From Hydrogenophaga sp. (lineage in GTDB: Bacteria > Pseudomonadota > Gammaproteobacteria > Burkholderiales > Burkholderiaceae_C): DNA of 64,000 bases. Below, piece after piece: positions 20,606 through 29,232 of the stretch (position 1 is the first letter of the stretch; every line of letters begins with the position of its first letter). The stretch is from contig NZ_JAHCKL010000014.1 of assembly GCF_026125785.1 (NCBI RefSeq), forward strand, positions 1-64,000. The letters run 5' to 3'. Below the pieces are notes generated by a model. The model was not told where the DNA came from. It searched no databases and was given only the letters and a program-made list of their open reading frames with translations. The position numbers were made by a program, and so were the translations under genes.

Positions 20606-21037
20606 ATGGGTCTGCAGCAGATCCGGACTCGCATCGGGAGCATCAAGGTCGTCGCTGCGGTGGCCTTCGCGGCCACATTGCTGGCTTCGCTGGGCACCAT
20701 GGTGGTGCAAGCCCGCTCACCCGACGTGATGGCTCCGGCTGTGGTGTCGGCACCCATGCCGGTTGCCAGCCTGCCAGTGCAAGGCCAGGCGGTGATGGAC
20801 CTGATCCGGCAGGGTGGTCCCTTCCGCTACGAAAAGGACGGCACGGTGTTCGGCAATCGCGAACGCCTGCTGCCGGGCCAGAAGCATGGGTACTACCGGG
20901 AATATACCGTGCCCACCCCGGGGCTGAGCCACAGGGGAGCGCGGCGGATCGTGTGCGGTGGGTTCAAACCCCGCTGGCCTGAAGCGTGTTATTACACCGA
21001 GGACCACTACGGCAGTTTCCGCCTCGTGGTGCAGTAG
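20606..21037 (+). CDS. Secreted guanyl-specific ribonuclease (RNase Sa/N1 family)
   Basis: Exported endoribonuclease cutting after guanine, 143 residues. A membrane/signal segment spans about residues 13-35 (VVAAVAFAATLLASLGTMVV). The catalytic domain (about 60-143) follows microbial RNase Sa closely: TVFGNRERLLPGQ, GYYREYTVPTPG with the general base E99, RGARRIVCGG with the arginines R110-R114, and YYTEDHYGSF with the general acid H134. The barstar-type inhibitor gene follows 56 bp downstream. The two extra cysteines C117 and C128 may form a disulfide outside the cytoplasm. ATG 20606 has only a loose purine-rich upstream region (GCAGGGGAA). Confidence 0.88.
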   Translation: MGLQQIRTRIGSIKVVAAVAFAATLLASLGTMVVQARSPDVMAPAVVSAPMPVASLPVQGQAVMDLIRQGGPFRYEKDGTVFGNRERLLPGQKHGYYREYTVPTPGLSHRGARRIVCGGFKPRWPEACYYTEDHYGSFRLVVQ

Positions 21038-21093
21038 GTTCTCGATGGTGTGGATGGTTTTTCAACTTTGACTTGAGAGAAAGAGACGCGGAG

Positions 21094-21636
21094 ATGGACA
21101 CGCCACTTCGTAACGTACGACCCAATATCGTTCAGTCGATTCGCGCCCATGGCGTGAAAGACTTGCAGGCCGCGGCCGAACACCTGGGGCACCACTTCCT
21201 CTACGCCAACCTGGCCAAGGCCCAGAGCAAGCAGGATGTGCTGGAACTGATCGCAGCGCAGTACACCCTGCCGTCGCACTTCGGCAAGAACTTCGATGCG
21301 CTCTACGACTGCATGACCGACATGGTCCACAAGTCGGGGCCGCAAACCGGTTTCATCGTGGTGCTGGAGCACATTCCCGCGCACGCCAAGTTCGACAAGG
21401 AAGCGCGCGAGCAACTGCTGGATATCTTCCGCGATGCCGCCGATTACTGGTCGGACCGGAAAATCCCGTTCCGCTGCTTCTATTCCTTCTCCGTTGCGCG
21501 TGCGCCCAAGGGAGAGGAAGACATCGAGGTGCAGAGCGACGAGCCCATGCCCACGGACAAGATCCTGGACGTGAGCCCGATGGCGCTGCGCATGAGCAGC
21601 CCGTTCAACGCCGGGTACTGGCTGGCAGCGGCTTGA
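21094..21636 (+). CDS. Barstar-family ribonuclease inhibitor
   Basis: Cytoplasmic inhibitor of 180 residues, presumably neutralising the RNase encoded just upstream before export. The central barstar fold (about 30-115) is clear: FLYANLAKAQSKQDVLELIA, LPSHFGKNFDALYDCMTDM, and the acidic loop region of barstar that fills the RNase active site. It is longer than barstar from Bacillus (90 residues), with a C-terminal extension of about 65 residues (EDIEVQSDEPMPTDKILDVS) of unknown role. The RNase, inhibitor and following terminator form one unit. Confidence 0.88.
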   Translation: MDTPLRNVRPNIVQSIRAHGVKDLQAAAEHLGHHFLYANLAKAQSKQDVLELIAAQYTLPSHFGKNFDALYDCMTDMVHKSGPQTGFIVVLEHIPAHAKFDKEAREQLLDIFRDAADYWSDRKIPFRCFYSFSVARAPKGEEDIEVQSDEPMPTDKILDVSPMALRMSSPFNAGYWLAAA

Positions 21637-21730
21637 TCCGCCCGCGCCGCGCACCTGCGGCGGCGGGTCACCCCTTCCAGGGGCGGCATCTGAGAGCCGG
21701 CGAGGCCAGATCCTCGATGCCCACGGAATG

Positions 21731-21757
21731 AGCCCCGACAGATGTCGGGGCTTTTTC
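21731..21757 (+). terminator. Intrinsic terminator after the RNase-barstar pair
   Basis: AGCCCCGACA-GA-TGTCGGGGCT hairpin followed by TTTTT. Its T-run ends in the rsmA stop codon of the opposite strand, so it serves the convergent end of the RNase/inhibitor operon. No matching A-run lies on the other side. Confidence 0.85.
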
Positions 21758-22529
21758 ATGCCTGCGTGTTCTGGGCCAGCTGGATGTAGTCGTTCACGGG
21801 TACTTCTTCCGCCCGACGTTGCAGGTCGAAGTCACCAGCATAGTTCCGCTCTTCGAGCCAGCGACCGAGCGTGTTGCGCAAGATCTTGCGGCGCTGGCTG
21901 AACGCGGTCTGGACGAGCTGGCCGTAGTGCGCGGCATCGATCTTCGGCGGATCCTCGACCGGGACCATGCGCACGATGGCGCTGTCCACGCGTGGAGGGG
22001 GATCAAAACTTTGCGGCGGCACGAACAGGATGTTCTCCATGGCGTAGCGCCACTGCAGCATGACCGAGAGACGACCATAGTCGGCACTCGCAGGCTGCGC
22101 CACCATCCGGTCGATGACTTCCTTCTGCAGCATGAAGTGCTGGTCGCGCACCACGCTCACGTGGTCGAGCAGGTGAAAAAGGATGGGCGTGGAGATGTTG
22201 TAGGGGAGGTTGCCAACGACCCTCAAGCCGCCGGTGCCGGCCGCCTTCATGGATTGGGCCAGTGCGGTGAAGTCCACCTTGAGCACATCCGCCTCGATGA
22301 CATTGAGCTGACCGTGGCCGCGCAGGCGCTGTGCGAGATCGCGGTCGAGTTCGACCACGGTGAGACGGCCCAGGCGCTCCACCAGGGGCTGGGTGAGCGC
22401 AGCAAGCCCGGGGCCGATTTCCACCATGGCGTCATCGGGCTGCGGCCCGATACCGCGCACGATGGCGTCGATGATGGCGCTGTCGGTCAGGAAGTGCTGA
22501 CCGAAACGCTTGCGTGCGATGTGCTTCAT
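21756..22529 (-). CDS. rsmA: 16S rRNA A1518/A1519 dimethyltransferase
   Basis: RsmA (KsgA) dimethylates two adjacent adenosines near the 3' end of 16S rRNA with SAM and acts as a late small-subunit checkpoint. The 257-residue product has the N-terminal [10 protein letters not shown], motif [11 protein letters not shown] and motif [14 protein letters not shown], all conserved. The C-terminal domain has [14 protein letters not shown] and [14 protein letters not shown]. The ATG at 22529 gives the standard length. It lies downstream of surA by 34 bp, the common lptD-surA-(pdxA)-rsmA order; pdxA is absent here. Confidence 0.96.
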   Translation of the reverse strand: MKHIARKRFGQHFLTDSAIIDAIVRGIGPQPDDAMVEIGPGLAALTQPLVERLGRLTVVELDRDLAQRLRGHGQLNVIEADVLKVDFTALAQSMKAAGTGGLRVVGNLPYNISTPILFHLLDHVSVVRDQHFMLQKEVIDRMVAQPASADYGRLSVMLQWRYAMENILFVPPQSFDPPPRVDSAIVRMVPVEDPPKIDAAHYGQLVQTAFSQRRKILRNTLGRWLEERNYAGDFDLQRRAEEVPVNDYIQLAQNTQA

Positions 22530-22563
22530 GGCGAGAGAGCCGTACCAGGCGCGCCGCCCGGGC

Positions 22564-23961
22564 TTACAACTGTGGTGGCTCGCGGTATTCGACGAAGGCG
22601 CGGCCGCGCACGTCTTGCGCCCAGGCCCGCAGCGCCTCGTCGGTCTTCTTGTCACGCACCAGGCCACGGACGATTTCGCGCTGCTCGCGCGAGGAGAGCT
22701 GCGCCTGCCGACGCTCCTCCACCTTGATCAGGTGCACGCCGAAACGCGAAACCAGCGGCTGCGACACCTGGCCGGGCTGAAGGCCGTTCATGGCCTGTTC
22801 GAACTCGGGCACGAATTGCCCGGGGCTGGCCCAGCCCAGATCGCCGCCTTGGCTGGCCGAGCCATCCTGGCTGTGCTCACGCGCCAGTGTTTCGAAGCTT
22901 GCCTGCCCGCTGGCAAGCTGCTCGCGCCAGGTACTCAGGCGCGCGATCGCCTCACTCTGGCTCAGACGGCTGTCGGGGCGCAGCAGGATGTGGCGGGCCC
23001 GCGTCTGGGTGATGTTCACGTCGGGCAGACCGGCCTGTCGCTTGTCGAGCACCTTGAGCAGGTGAAAGCCCGCGGGGCTGCGCAGCGGACCCGCGATGGC
23101 GCCCACGCCCAGCGCACGCGTGCTGTCAACGAAGAGCGACGGCAGCCGCGACGCTGCCCGCAAACCGAACTGCCCTCCATTGACGCGTTCAGGCGCGTCC
23201 GAGAACTCGCGCGCGAGCTGCCCGAAATCCGCGCCGGCCCGGGCACGATCGGCCAGTCCCTGGGCCTTGTCCTGCAACTCCTTGACGCGCTCGGGGCTGG
23301 CGCCTTCGGGCACGATGAGCAGGATGTGCGCGAGGTTGAGTTCCAGGCTCGCCAGGTCGTTGCTGCCCTGCTGTTCACGGAGGTAGTCGTCGATGTCGGC
23401 CTCGGTCACACGCACGCGCGAGTCGACCTGGCGCTCTCGCACGCGCTGCAGCAGGATCTGGTTGCGCAGGTCGTTGCGCAGACGGTTGATGTCCATGCCT
23501 TCCTCGGCGAGGCGGCGGCGGAACTGCTCCGGGGTGAGCTGGTTCTGGGCGGCGATCGAGTTTTCCGCCTGTGTGACGTCGGCCTCGCTGACCGTGACGC
23601 CCAGTTCGGTGGCCTGCTGGACCTGGATGCGTTCGTTGATGATCTGCTCAAGCACCTGGCGCGCAAGTTGGTCGCGCGTTGGCATGGCGCCGCCTTGCTG
23701 GGCGATCTGCTGCTCCACGCGCACCAGACGCTGCCGCACTTCGTTGTTGGTCACGGGCTCGGAGTTCACCAGTGCAACGATGTAGTCGGCCGTCCCCTGG
23801 GCGGTGGGAGCGGACGGCGTCGGGGACACGGGGACGCGCGACAGGTTGAGCTGGCCGGAGGGGCGCAGGCCTTGGGCCTGGGCCGAAACGGCCCACATCA
23901 AAGCGGCCAGGGCGGCCAGTCCGAGCGCCGCGCAAGCGCGGAATGGGAAGCGGTCAGTCAT
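22564..23961 (-). CDS. surA: Periplasmic chaperone/peptidyl-prolyl isomerase SurA
   Basis: Chaperone escorting unfolded outer-membrane proteins, including LptD, across the periplasm. The protein has 465 residues: a signal peptide (about 1-30, AQA/QG), an N-terminal chaperone domain ([39 protein letters not shown]) and two parvulin domains (about 210-310, AHILL..; about 320-420, [18 protein letters not shown] and [20 protein letters not shown]). The start at 23961 overlaps the lptD 3' end by eight bases, so lptD and surA are translationally linked. Confidence 0.94.
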   Translation of the reverse strand: MTDRFPFRACAALGLAALAALMWAVSAQAQGLRPSGQLNLSRVPVSPTPSAPTAQGTADYIVALVNSEPVTNNEVRQRLVRVEQQIAQQGGAMPTRDQLARQVLEQIINERIQVQQATELGVTVSEADVTQAENSIAAQNQLTPEQFRRRLAEEGMDINRLRNDLRNQILLQRVRERQVDSRVRVTEADIDDYLREQQGSNDLASLELNLAHILLIVPEGASPERVKELQDKAQGLADRARAGADFGQLAREFSDAPERVNGGQFGLRAASRLPSLFVDSTRALGVGAIAGPLRSPAGFHLLKVLDKRQAGLPDVNITQTRARHILLRPDSRLSQSEAIARLSTWREQLASGQASFETLAREHSQDGSASQGGDLGWASPGQFVPEFEQAMNGLQPGQVSQPLVSRFGVHLIKVEERRQAQLSSREQREIVRGLVRDKKTDEALRAWAQDVRGRAFVEYREPPQL

Positions 23962-26515
23962 ATTGTTGGAACCGGCTTGGCGGGTTGATTTCTTCGCGCA
24001 GGTACTGGTAACGCGGCACATTTTCCTTGAGCGTGCGCAGTGGGTTGGAGCCCAGGCGCGAGAAGCCCGAGAACTCCAGCTGGAACAGGATACGCTGGTT
24101 GGCGCTGGCACCGCTGCGCTGGAGGCGCTCGACCACGATGCGCCCCAGCCAGCAGCCGGCGTCGTACTCGAAGCCGGCCACCAGATCGACCACCTTCTTG
24201 TCGGGCACGCTGTAGTTGACGCGGCCTACGCTGTACCATTGCCCCGCGCCCAGGCCGCCGCCAGGCACGCGGTCGCGCGCGGACTCACCCCAGAGATCGT
24301 TGAGCGGCCATTGCCAGCCGATGTCGAACTGCTCGCTGCTGCCGCGAAGCAACCGGTAAGCCGCGCTGAAAACGCGGTAGGGGCCCGGCGTGTAGCGTCC
24401 ACCCAAGGTCGTACGCACAGACTCGCGGCTGCTGGGGTTGAACTGCACGTTGGTGTCCAGCGCCCAGGAGGGACTCCACTGTACGCGTGTGGCCACCAGG
24501 ATGTCGCTGAGCCGTTCCTTGACAGGATCGCCACCGGGTTGACCGCTTGCGCGCGGCAGGTAGACGTTCTGGTCTCTGAACAGATAGCGCTGAGCCACCC
24601 CGACGCGCAACATCTCGGCGCCGGTCCCTGGGTCCAGCAGGCGCGAACTCACGCCCAGCGTCAGGGCCCGGGTATCGGAGATACGGTCGTTGCCACCGAA
24701 CACGTTCTCCGAAAAGATCGATGCCAAGTTGAAGTCGTTAAGCCCCGAGTCGTAGTTGGGCAGCAGGCTCTGGTCCCGGTAGGGTGTCCAGGTGAAGAAG
24801 GCTCGCGGCTCCAGCGTCTGCACGAAATTGCGCCCCAGATAGCTGGCGTCGCGCTCGAACACCAAGCCGCTGTCCAGGCTGAAAGTCGGCAACACGCGGG
24901 TGGCGCTGCGCGCGCCATTGGACAGCGGGCTGTCAAAACTGTAGTACGTGCTGTGCAACTGCGCTCGGGGTTTGACAAACCACCCGGGTGCAAGCCAGCG
25001 ACGGCTGATCTCCGCCACCATCATGGCGCGCGTGCCATTGGTCTGACTCGTCAGCAACGGATTGGAGTGGAAACGTGTCAGTTCGTTGGATATGGACCAG
25101 TCCCAGCCACCCAGGCCCCCCAGCCTGGCATCGCTGCGTCCATAGCGCAGCGTCAGCATGGGCAGGCGGTCATAGGGAGGCGTAATGGGTGCGTCCACGT
25201 CCTGCAGCGTCTGCCAGGTGTAGGCGCCCGCACTCATGGACCAGGGTCCATAGCCCCAGCTCGCGACGACGTCGTTGGCCAGCAGGCGGGTGGTCAGGGA
25301 CGTGGTGGCACGCGGGAAATCGCGCCAGTAATCGTCGTCACTCACCCTATTGAGGTTGACGTAAAGGCTCGACGACGCACCAAGCGCCAACCCCGTGCCA
25401 GTGAGGTTCTGGTTGTGCTGGTAGCTGTAGCCCCAGCGGTCTGCGTCGCGCAACTGGTCCGAGGGCATGTAGGCGCCCCGGATCTGGCCGCTGTAGGTCG
25501 GCTGCAGGTAGCGCAGCTCGCCGCCCAGGTCGATGCCCCGCTTGCTCATGAACGTGGGATAGAGGGTAGCGTCGAGATTGGGCGCGATGTTGAGGTAGTA
25601 GGGAACCGTCAGTTCGAGTCCGCTGATGTTGTCCAGGTTGAGCGTGGGCGGCAGCAGGCCCGACTTGCGCGCATCGGTCAGAGGAAACGTGAAATAGGGC
25701 GAACCCAGGATGGGCACGCCCTGGAATTCCAGCACGCCGTTGGTGGCCTTGCCGATCTCCTCCACGTTGTCGAACTCGATGCGCGAAGCGCGCACCAGCC
25801 AGGCAGGCATCCAGTCGGCTCCTGGCGTGCGCGGGCAGGTGGAATAGCGTGCATCGTAGGCATCGGTGCGGTCCTTGCCCAGGAACTCCAGGCGGCTGGC
25901 ATCCCCTTTGCCGTTGTTCTTCAGCAGTTCGAACGTGGGCTGGGTGAACGTGCCTTCGTACGTATCCAGGTTGATCTGCACGTCCGGCCCCTGGAACCGC
26001 TCGCCATTGCGGTTGATGAGCACATTGCCGGTGGCGCGTGCATCGTTGGTCGGCTGATCGAGCTGCAGCCGGTCACCCTTGATCACGATGTTGTGGCGCC
26101 GCAGCTCGGCAGACCCCTCCACGGCGGTGACGCCGTCGGTCTTGCCCTCGATGCGGTCACCGGAGATGAAGACCGGGGCTTCACGCAGCGCCTCCTCCGG
26201 CAGGCTCTCCTCCAGCATGCGGCTGGACTTGAGACGCGCGCCCGGCTCCACCGGCGTTTCGTCGCCATCGCCTGACTGCGCGAGCGCCCAGCCGGGCGCG
26301 ACCAGCAAACCCGTCGCCAGCACGGACAGCCAGGCCCGCACACCACGTGCTACCGGTGCGGCGGGAAAGGGAGCGAGCGGTCCGCCTGCATCAGGGGAGC
26401 CGGAGCGCGGCGGATCGGTACGGCGGTTCAAGGGAAAAGTCGGCGGAGACCAGCAAGCCCGCTGTGCGCGAGAGCCGGTCGTTGCAGGACGCGGGTTTGT
26501 AGAATCAGCGGGCAT
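23954..26515 (-). CDS. lptD: LPS-assembly outer-membrane protein LptD
   Basis: Beta-barrel that inserts lipopolysaccharide into the outer leaflet with LptE. The 853-residue product has an N-terminal periplasmic OstA/LptA-like jellyroll (about 130-300: DRIEGKTDGVTAVEGSAELR, FTQPTFELLKNNGKGDASRL, YSTCPRTPGADW) and a barrel ending [20 protein letters not shown] signal-like hydrophobic segment lies unusually far in (about residues 60-80, AWLSVLATGLLVAPGWALAQ), so the ATG at 26515 may be too early, but no later ATG precedes that segment. LptA and LptB are not in the window. Divergent from amgK, 60 bp apart. Confidence 0.93.
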   Translation of the reverse strand: MPADSTNPRPATTGSRAQRACWSPPTFPLNRRTDPPRSGSPDAGGPLAPFPAAPVARGVRAWLSVLATGLLVAPGWALAQSGDGDETPVEPGARLKSSRMLEESLPEEALREAPVFISGDRIEGKTDGVTAVEGSAELRRHNIVIKGDRLQLDQPTNDARATGNVLINRNGERFQGPDVQINLDTYEGTFTQPTFELLKNNGKGDASRLEFLGKDRTDAYDARYSTCPRTPGADWMPAWLVRASRIEFDNVEEIGKATNGVLEFQGVPILGSPYFTFPLTDARKSGLLPPTLNLDNISGLELTVPYYLNIAPNLDATLYPTFMSKRGIDLGGELRYLQPTYSGQIRGAYMPSDQLRDADRWGYSYQHNQNLTGTGLALGASSSLYVNLNRVSDDDYWRDFPRATTSLTTRLLANDVVASWGYGPWSMSAGAYTWQTLQDVDAPITPPYDRLPMLTLRYGRSDARLGGLGGWDWSISNELTRFHSNPLLTSQTNGTRAMMVAEISRRWLAPGWFVKPRAQLHSTYYSFDSPLSNGARSATRVLPTFSLDSGLVFERDASYLGRNFVQTLEPRAFFTWTPYRDQSLLPNYDSGLNDFNLASIFSENVFGGNDRISDTRALTLGVSSRLLDPGTGAEMLRVGVAQRYLFRDQNVYLPRASGQPGGDPVKERLSDILVATRVQWSPSWALDTNVQFNPSSRESVRTTLGGRYTPGPYRVFSAAYRLLRGSSEQFDIGWQWPLNDLWGESARDRVPGGGLGAGQWYSVGRVNYSVPDKKVVDLVAGFEYDAGCWLGRIVVERLQRSGASANQRILFQLEFSGFSRLGSNPLRTLKENVPRYQYLREEINPPSRFQQYD

Positions 26516-26575
26516 TATCCACTGACCGTCGCACCGCCCGACCGTTCCGCGTACGGTGTGCATTCCTCGCCCGCC

Positions 26576-27667
26576 ATGCCCCAGCCCACCTCTCCCGTCA
26601 CGTGGCCCGACGCCGCGCGCGAAGCCGCCTTCCATGCCTGGCTGTCGCCGCTGGAAGCACGTTTCGGGCTGCTGCCGCCGTCCTTGCGGGCAGCGTCCGC
26701 CGACGCCAGCTTCCGCCGCTACCTGCGCCTGGACACCCGCACGGCGGGCAGCCTGATCGTGATGGACGCGCCGCCCGAACGCGAGAACTGCAAGCCATTC
26801 GTGCAGGTCGCCTCGCTGATGCGCGATGCCGGCTTGCTGGTCCCCGAAGTGCTGGACTGGGATGAGCCCCAGGGCTTCATGCTGCTGAGCGACCTGGGTG
26901 GCCAGACCCTGCTCGAAGGCATGGACACCTCGGACGCGCAGGCCAACCATGCGCGCTACATGCAGGCGCTTGACGCACTGCTGGCGTGGCAGCTCGCGTC
27001 GCGCCCCGGTGTCCTGCCCCCTTACGACGACGCACTCCTGCGCCGCGAGTTGCAACTGTTTCCGGACTGGTACCTCCAGAAACACAAAGGCCTCCCACTC
27101 AACGAGAACCACGCCCAGGTGCTCGCCCGGACCTTCGACACCATCGTCGCGCGCAACCTGGCCGCGCCACAGGTCTACGTGCACCGGGACTTCATGCCAC
27201 GCAACCTGATGCTGCCCACGCGCCCCGGCGCCACCCCGGCACAGCAACTCGGTGTGCTGGACTTCCAGGACGCGGTGCACGGTCCCATCACCTACGACGT
27301 CGCCAGTCTCATGCGCGATGCTTTCCTGAGCTGGGAAGAGGATTTCGTGATCGATGTGACCGTGCGCTACTGGGAGAAGGCCCGCGCCGCCGGGCTGATG
27401 GACTTCGAGGACTGGCACGCGGACTTCGGTGCCTTCTACCGCGCGGTCGAGTGGATGGGACTGCAGCGCCACCTCAAGGTAGCCGGCATCTTTGCGCGCT
27501 TGACACTGCGCGACGGCAAGCCCAAGTACCTGGCGGATGCCCCGCGCTTCATCAACTACATCCGCCACACCGCGCACCGCTACCGCGAACTGGCGCCGCT
27601 GCTGAGGCTTATCGACGAGGTCGAGGGCCTGCAGGCGGCTTCGGGCTTCGCCTTCGGCAGGGTCTGA
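26576..27667 (+). CDS. amgK: N-acetylmuramate/N-acetylglucosamine kinase-like phosphotransferase (AmgK-type)
   Basis: Small-molecule kinase of the aminoglycoside phosphotransferase fold, 363 residues. AmgK phosphorylates recovered MurNAc at C1 so that MurU can make UDP-MurNAc. The catalytic loop VYVHRDFMPRNLML and the metal-binding LGVLDFQDAVHGPITYD are intact, and DASFRRYLRL is the usual N-terminal landmark of this subgroup. Divergence from lptD is as in Pseudomonas. An in-frame GTG at 26558 is possible; the ATG at 26576 is preferred. rsmE starts two bases after its stop. murU lies 24 kb away at 1557-2291 instead of next door. Confidence 0.87.
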   Translation: MPQPTSPVTWPDAAREAAFHAWLSPLEARFGLLPPSLRAASADASFRRYLRLDTRTAGSLIVMDAPPERENCKPFVQVASLMRDAGLLVPEVLDWDEPQGFMLLSDLGGQTLLEGMDTSDAQANHARYMQALDALLAWQLASRPGVLPPYDDALLRRELQLFPDWYLQKHKGLPLNENHAQVLARTFDTIVARNLAAPQVYVHRDFMPRNLMLPTRPGATPAQQLGVLDFQDAVHGPITYDVASLMRDAFLSWEEDFVIDVTVRYWEKARAAGLMDFEDWHADFGAFYRAVEWMGLQRHLKVAGIFARLTLRDGKPKYLADAPRFINYIRHTAHRYRELAPLLRLIDEVEGLQAASGFAFGRV

Positions 27668-27669
27668 GC

Positions 27670-28401
27670 ATGCCGAGGCTGCACTGCCCCGTGCCCCTCG
27701 TGTCGGGGCAGGTGCTGGCACTGCCGGCGGTTGCCGCGCGCCACGCGCAGGTGCTGCGGCTGCAGCCAGGCCATGCCGTCACCCTGTTCCAGGGCACCGG
27801 AGGCGAATGGGATGCGACCATCTCCCGCATGGGCCGCAGCGATGTGGAGGTACAGGTCGGTGCGCACCATGCCACCGAGCGCGAACCCCGGCGACCCGTG
27901 CACCTGGCGCTGGGCATGCCCGCCAACGAACGCATGGACTGGCTGGTGGAGAAAGCCACCGAACTGGGCGTGGCCAGCGTGCAGCCGCTGCACACGGCGC
28001 ACAGCGTGCTGCGCTTGTCTGGCGAGCGTGCGGAAAAAAAGCAGGCGCACTGGCGCTCGGTGGCGATCGCGGCCTGTGAGCAATGTGGTGGCAACCGCGT
28101 ACCCGACATCCATGCGGTGCAGGAGCTCACCCCCTGGCTGCGAGGTCTGCCGGCACCGGCGCCCAGCGGCGTGCGCTGCCTGCTTTCGCTGGCCGAGGGC
28201 ACACAGCCGCTGAGCCAGGTACTTGCCACGGTTCCCACAGACGCGCCGGTGTGGTTCCTCGGCGGACCGGAAGGTGGCCTGAGCGCCGCCGAAGACCAAC
28301 TCGCACGCCAGGCCGGGTTCTTGCCGGTGACCTTGGGCGCGCGGGTGCTGCGCTCGGAGACGGCGGCCCTGGCTGCGCTCATGCAATCGGTGGGTGGCTG
28401 A
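27670..28401 (+). CDS. rsmE: 16S rRNA m3U1498 methyltransferase
   Basis: SAM-dependent SPOUT-class methyltransferase that modifies U1498 of 16S rRNA. The 243-residue protein has the PUA-like N-terminus (MPRLHCPVPLVSGQ; LPAVAARHAQVLRLQPG), the central MDWLVEKATELGVASVQPL and the C-terminal trefoil-knot motifs FLGGPEGGLSAAEDQLA and LGARVLRSETAALAAL. It begins two bases after amgK, so the two are co-transcribed; the stop is 42 bp from the convergent racemase gene. Confidence 0.94.
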   Translation: MPRLHCPVPLVSGQVLALPAVAARHAQVLRLQPGHAVTLFQGTGGEWDATISRMGRSDVEVQVGAHHATEREPRRPVHLALGMPANERMDWLVEKATELGVASVQPLHTAHSVLRLSGERAEKKQAHWRSVAIAACEQCGGNRVPDIHAVQELTPWLRGLPAPAPSGVRCLLSLAEGTQPLSQVLATVPTDAPVWFLGGPEGGLSAAEDQLARQAGFLPVTLGARVLRSETAALAALMQSVGG

Positions 28402-28443
28402 GCGGCGGTCCTGCGGTGAGGTCCACGCGCCGCAGCGCCTTCA

Positions 28444-29142
28444 TCACATGCCTGCGCTCACCGCCCGCGCGAGTGCGGCGCGCGCAAGCAGACGCGTCGA
28501 ATCCAGCGTCGGCAGCGGCGAGTTGGCATCGCTCATGATGAGCGGAATCTCGGTGCACCCCAGCACGATGGCATCGCAGCCTGCGTCGCGCAGACGCCCG
28601 AAGACCGCCTGGAACCGGGCCACGCTCTCGGGCTTGAACACCCCGCAGACCAACTCTTCCATGATGATGCGGCCGATGTCGTCGCGGTCCGCCACCGCCG
28701 GCCGCACGGCCTGCACGCCGTGTGCGGCCAGCGCCTCGGGATAGACCTCGCTGTCCACCAGCCAGCGCGTACCGGTGATCCCCAGGCGCCGATGGCCGCG
28801 ACGGACCGCCTCCTGCGCCACCACCTGCGCAATGTGCAGCCAGGGCAGCGGCGATTCCGCCTGGACCCGGCCAAAAGCCTGGTGGATGGTGTTGTCCGGG
28901 CAGATCAGGAAATCCGCGCCCGCCGCGGCCAACTTGCGCGCAGAGGACAGCATGAGCGCAGCCACACCGTCCAGGTCGCCGCGCTCCAGGGCATGGACGT
29001 AATCCGCCAGCGAATGGCTATGCAGCGAAATCTCCGGGTGTGCGTGCGGTCCGAGCTGCTGCGGGGCTTGTGTGCAAAGGGTGCGGTAGCACAGCGCGGC
29101 CCCCTCGGCCGAGCAGCCTACGATGCCAATGTGAAGAGTCAT
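28444..29142 (-). CDS. Aspartate/glutamate racemase-family protein
   Basis: A 232-residue two-domain PLP-independent amino-acid racemase-type protein. It starts MTLHIGIVGCSAEGAALCYR. The second catalytic region VLGCTEIPLIM keeps its cysteine. The first usually reads CNT-x-H, but here it is CPDNTIH, with aspartate directly before the Asn and a cysteine two residues earlier. A mixed catalytic pair is known in some broad-specificity members (for example YgeA, which has Thr), so activity is possible but the substrate cannot be predicted. The ATG at 29142 was chosen from the family-like N-terminus. Convergent with rsmE, divergent from the MFS gene. Confidence 0.82.
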   Translation of the reverse strand: MTLHIGIVGCSAEGAALCYRTLCTQAPQQLGPHAHPEISLHSHSLADYVHALERGDLDGVAALMLSSARKLAAAGADFLICPDNTIHQAFGRVQAESPLPWLHIAQVVAQEAVRRGHRRLGITGTRWLVDSEVYPEALAAHGVQAVRPAVADRDDIGRIIMEELVCGVFKPESVARFQAVFGRLRDAGCDAIVLGCTEIPLIMSDANSPLPTLDSTRLLARAALARAVSAGM

Positions 29143-29232
29143 GGAGAGAAGGGTAGCGTGGCAGGGCCAGCCACTGTAGCGCCGCGCCGACGGCCCGTAT
29201 GCGCAGCCCGCCTCGTGTATAACCATAGACTT

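Noticed and set aside
20940-20985. tRNA-like T-arm (GGTTCAAACC)
   Set aside because: It lies inside the RNase gene and no matching acceptor, D or anticodon stems can be drawn.
23954-27721. 1,255-residue version of LptD
   Set aside because: The extra 402 codons lie antisense to amgK; the ATG at 26515 gives the standard LptD length.
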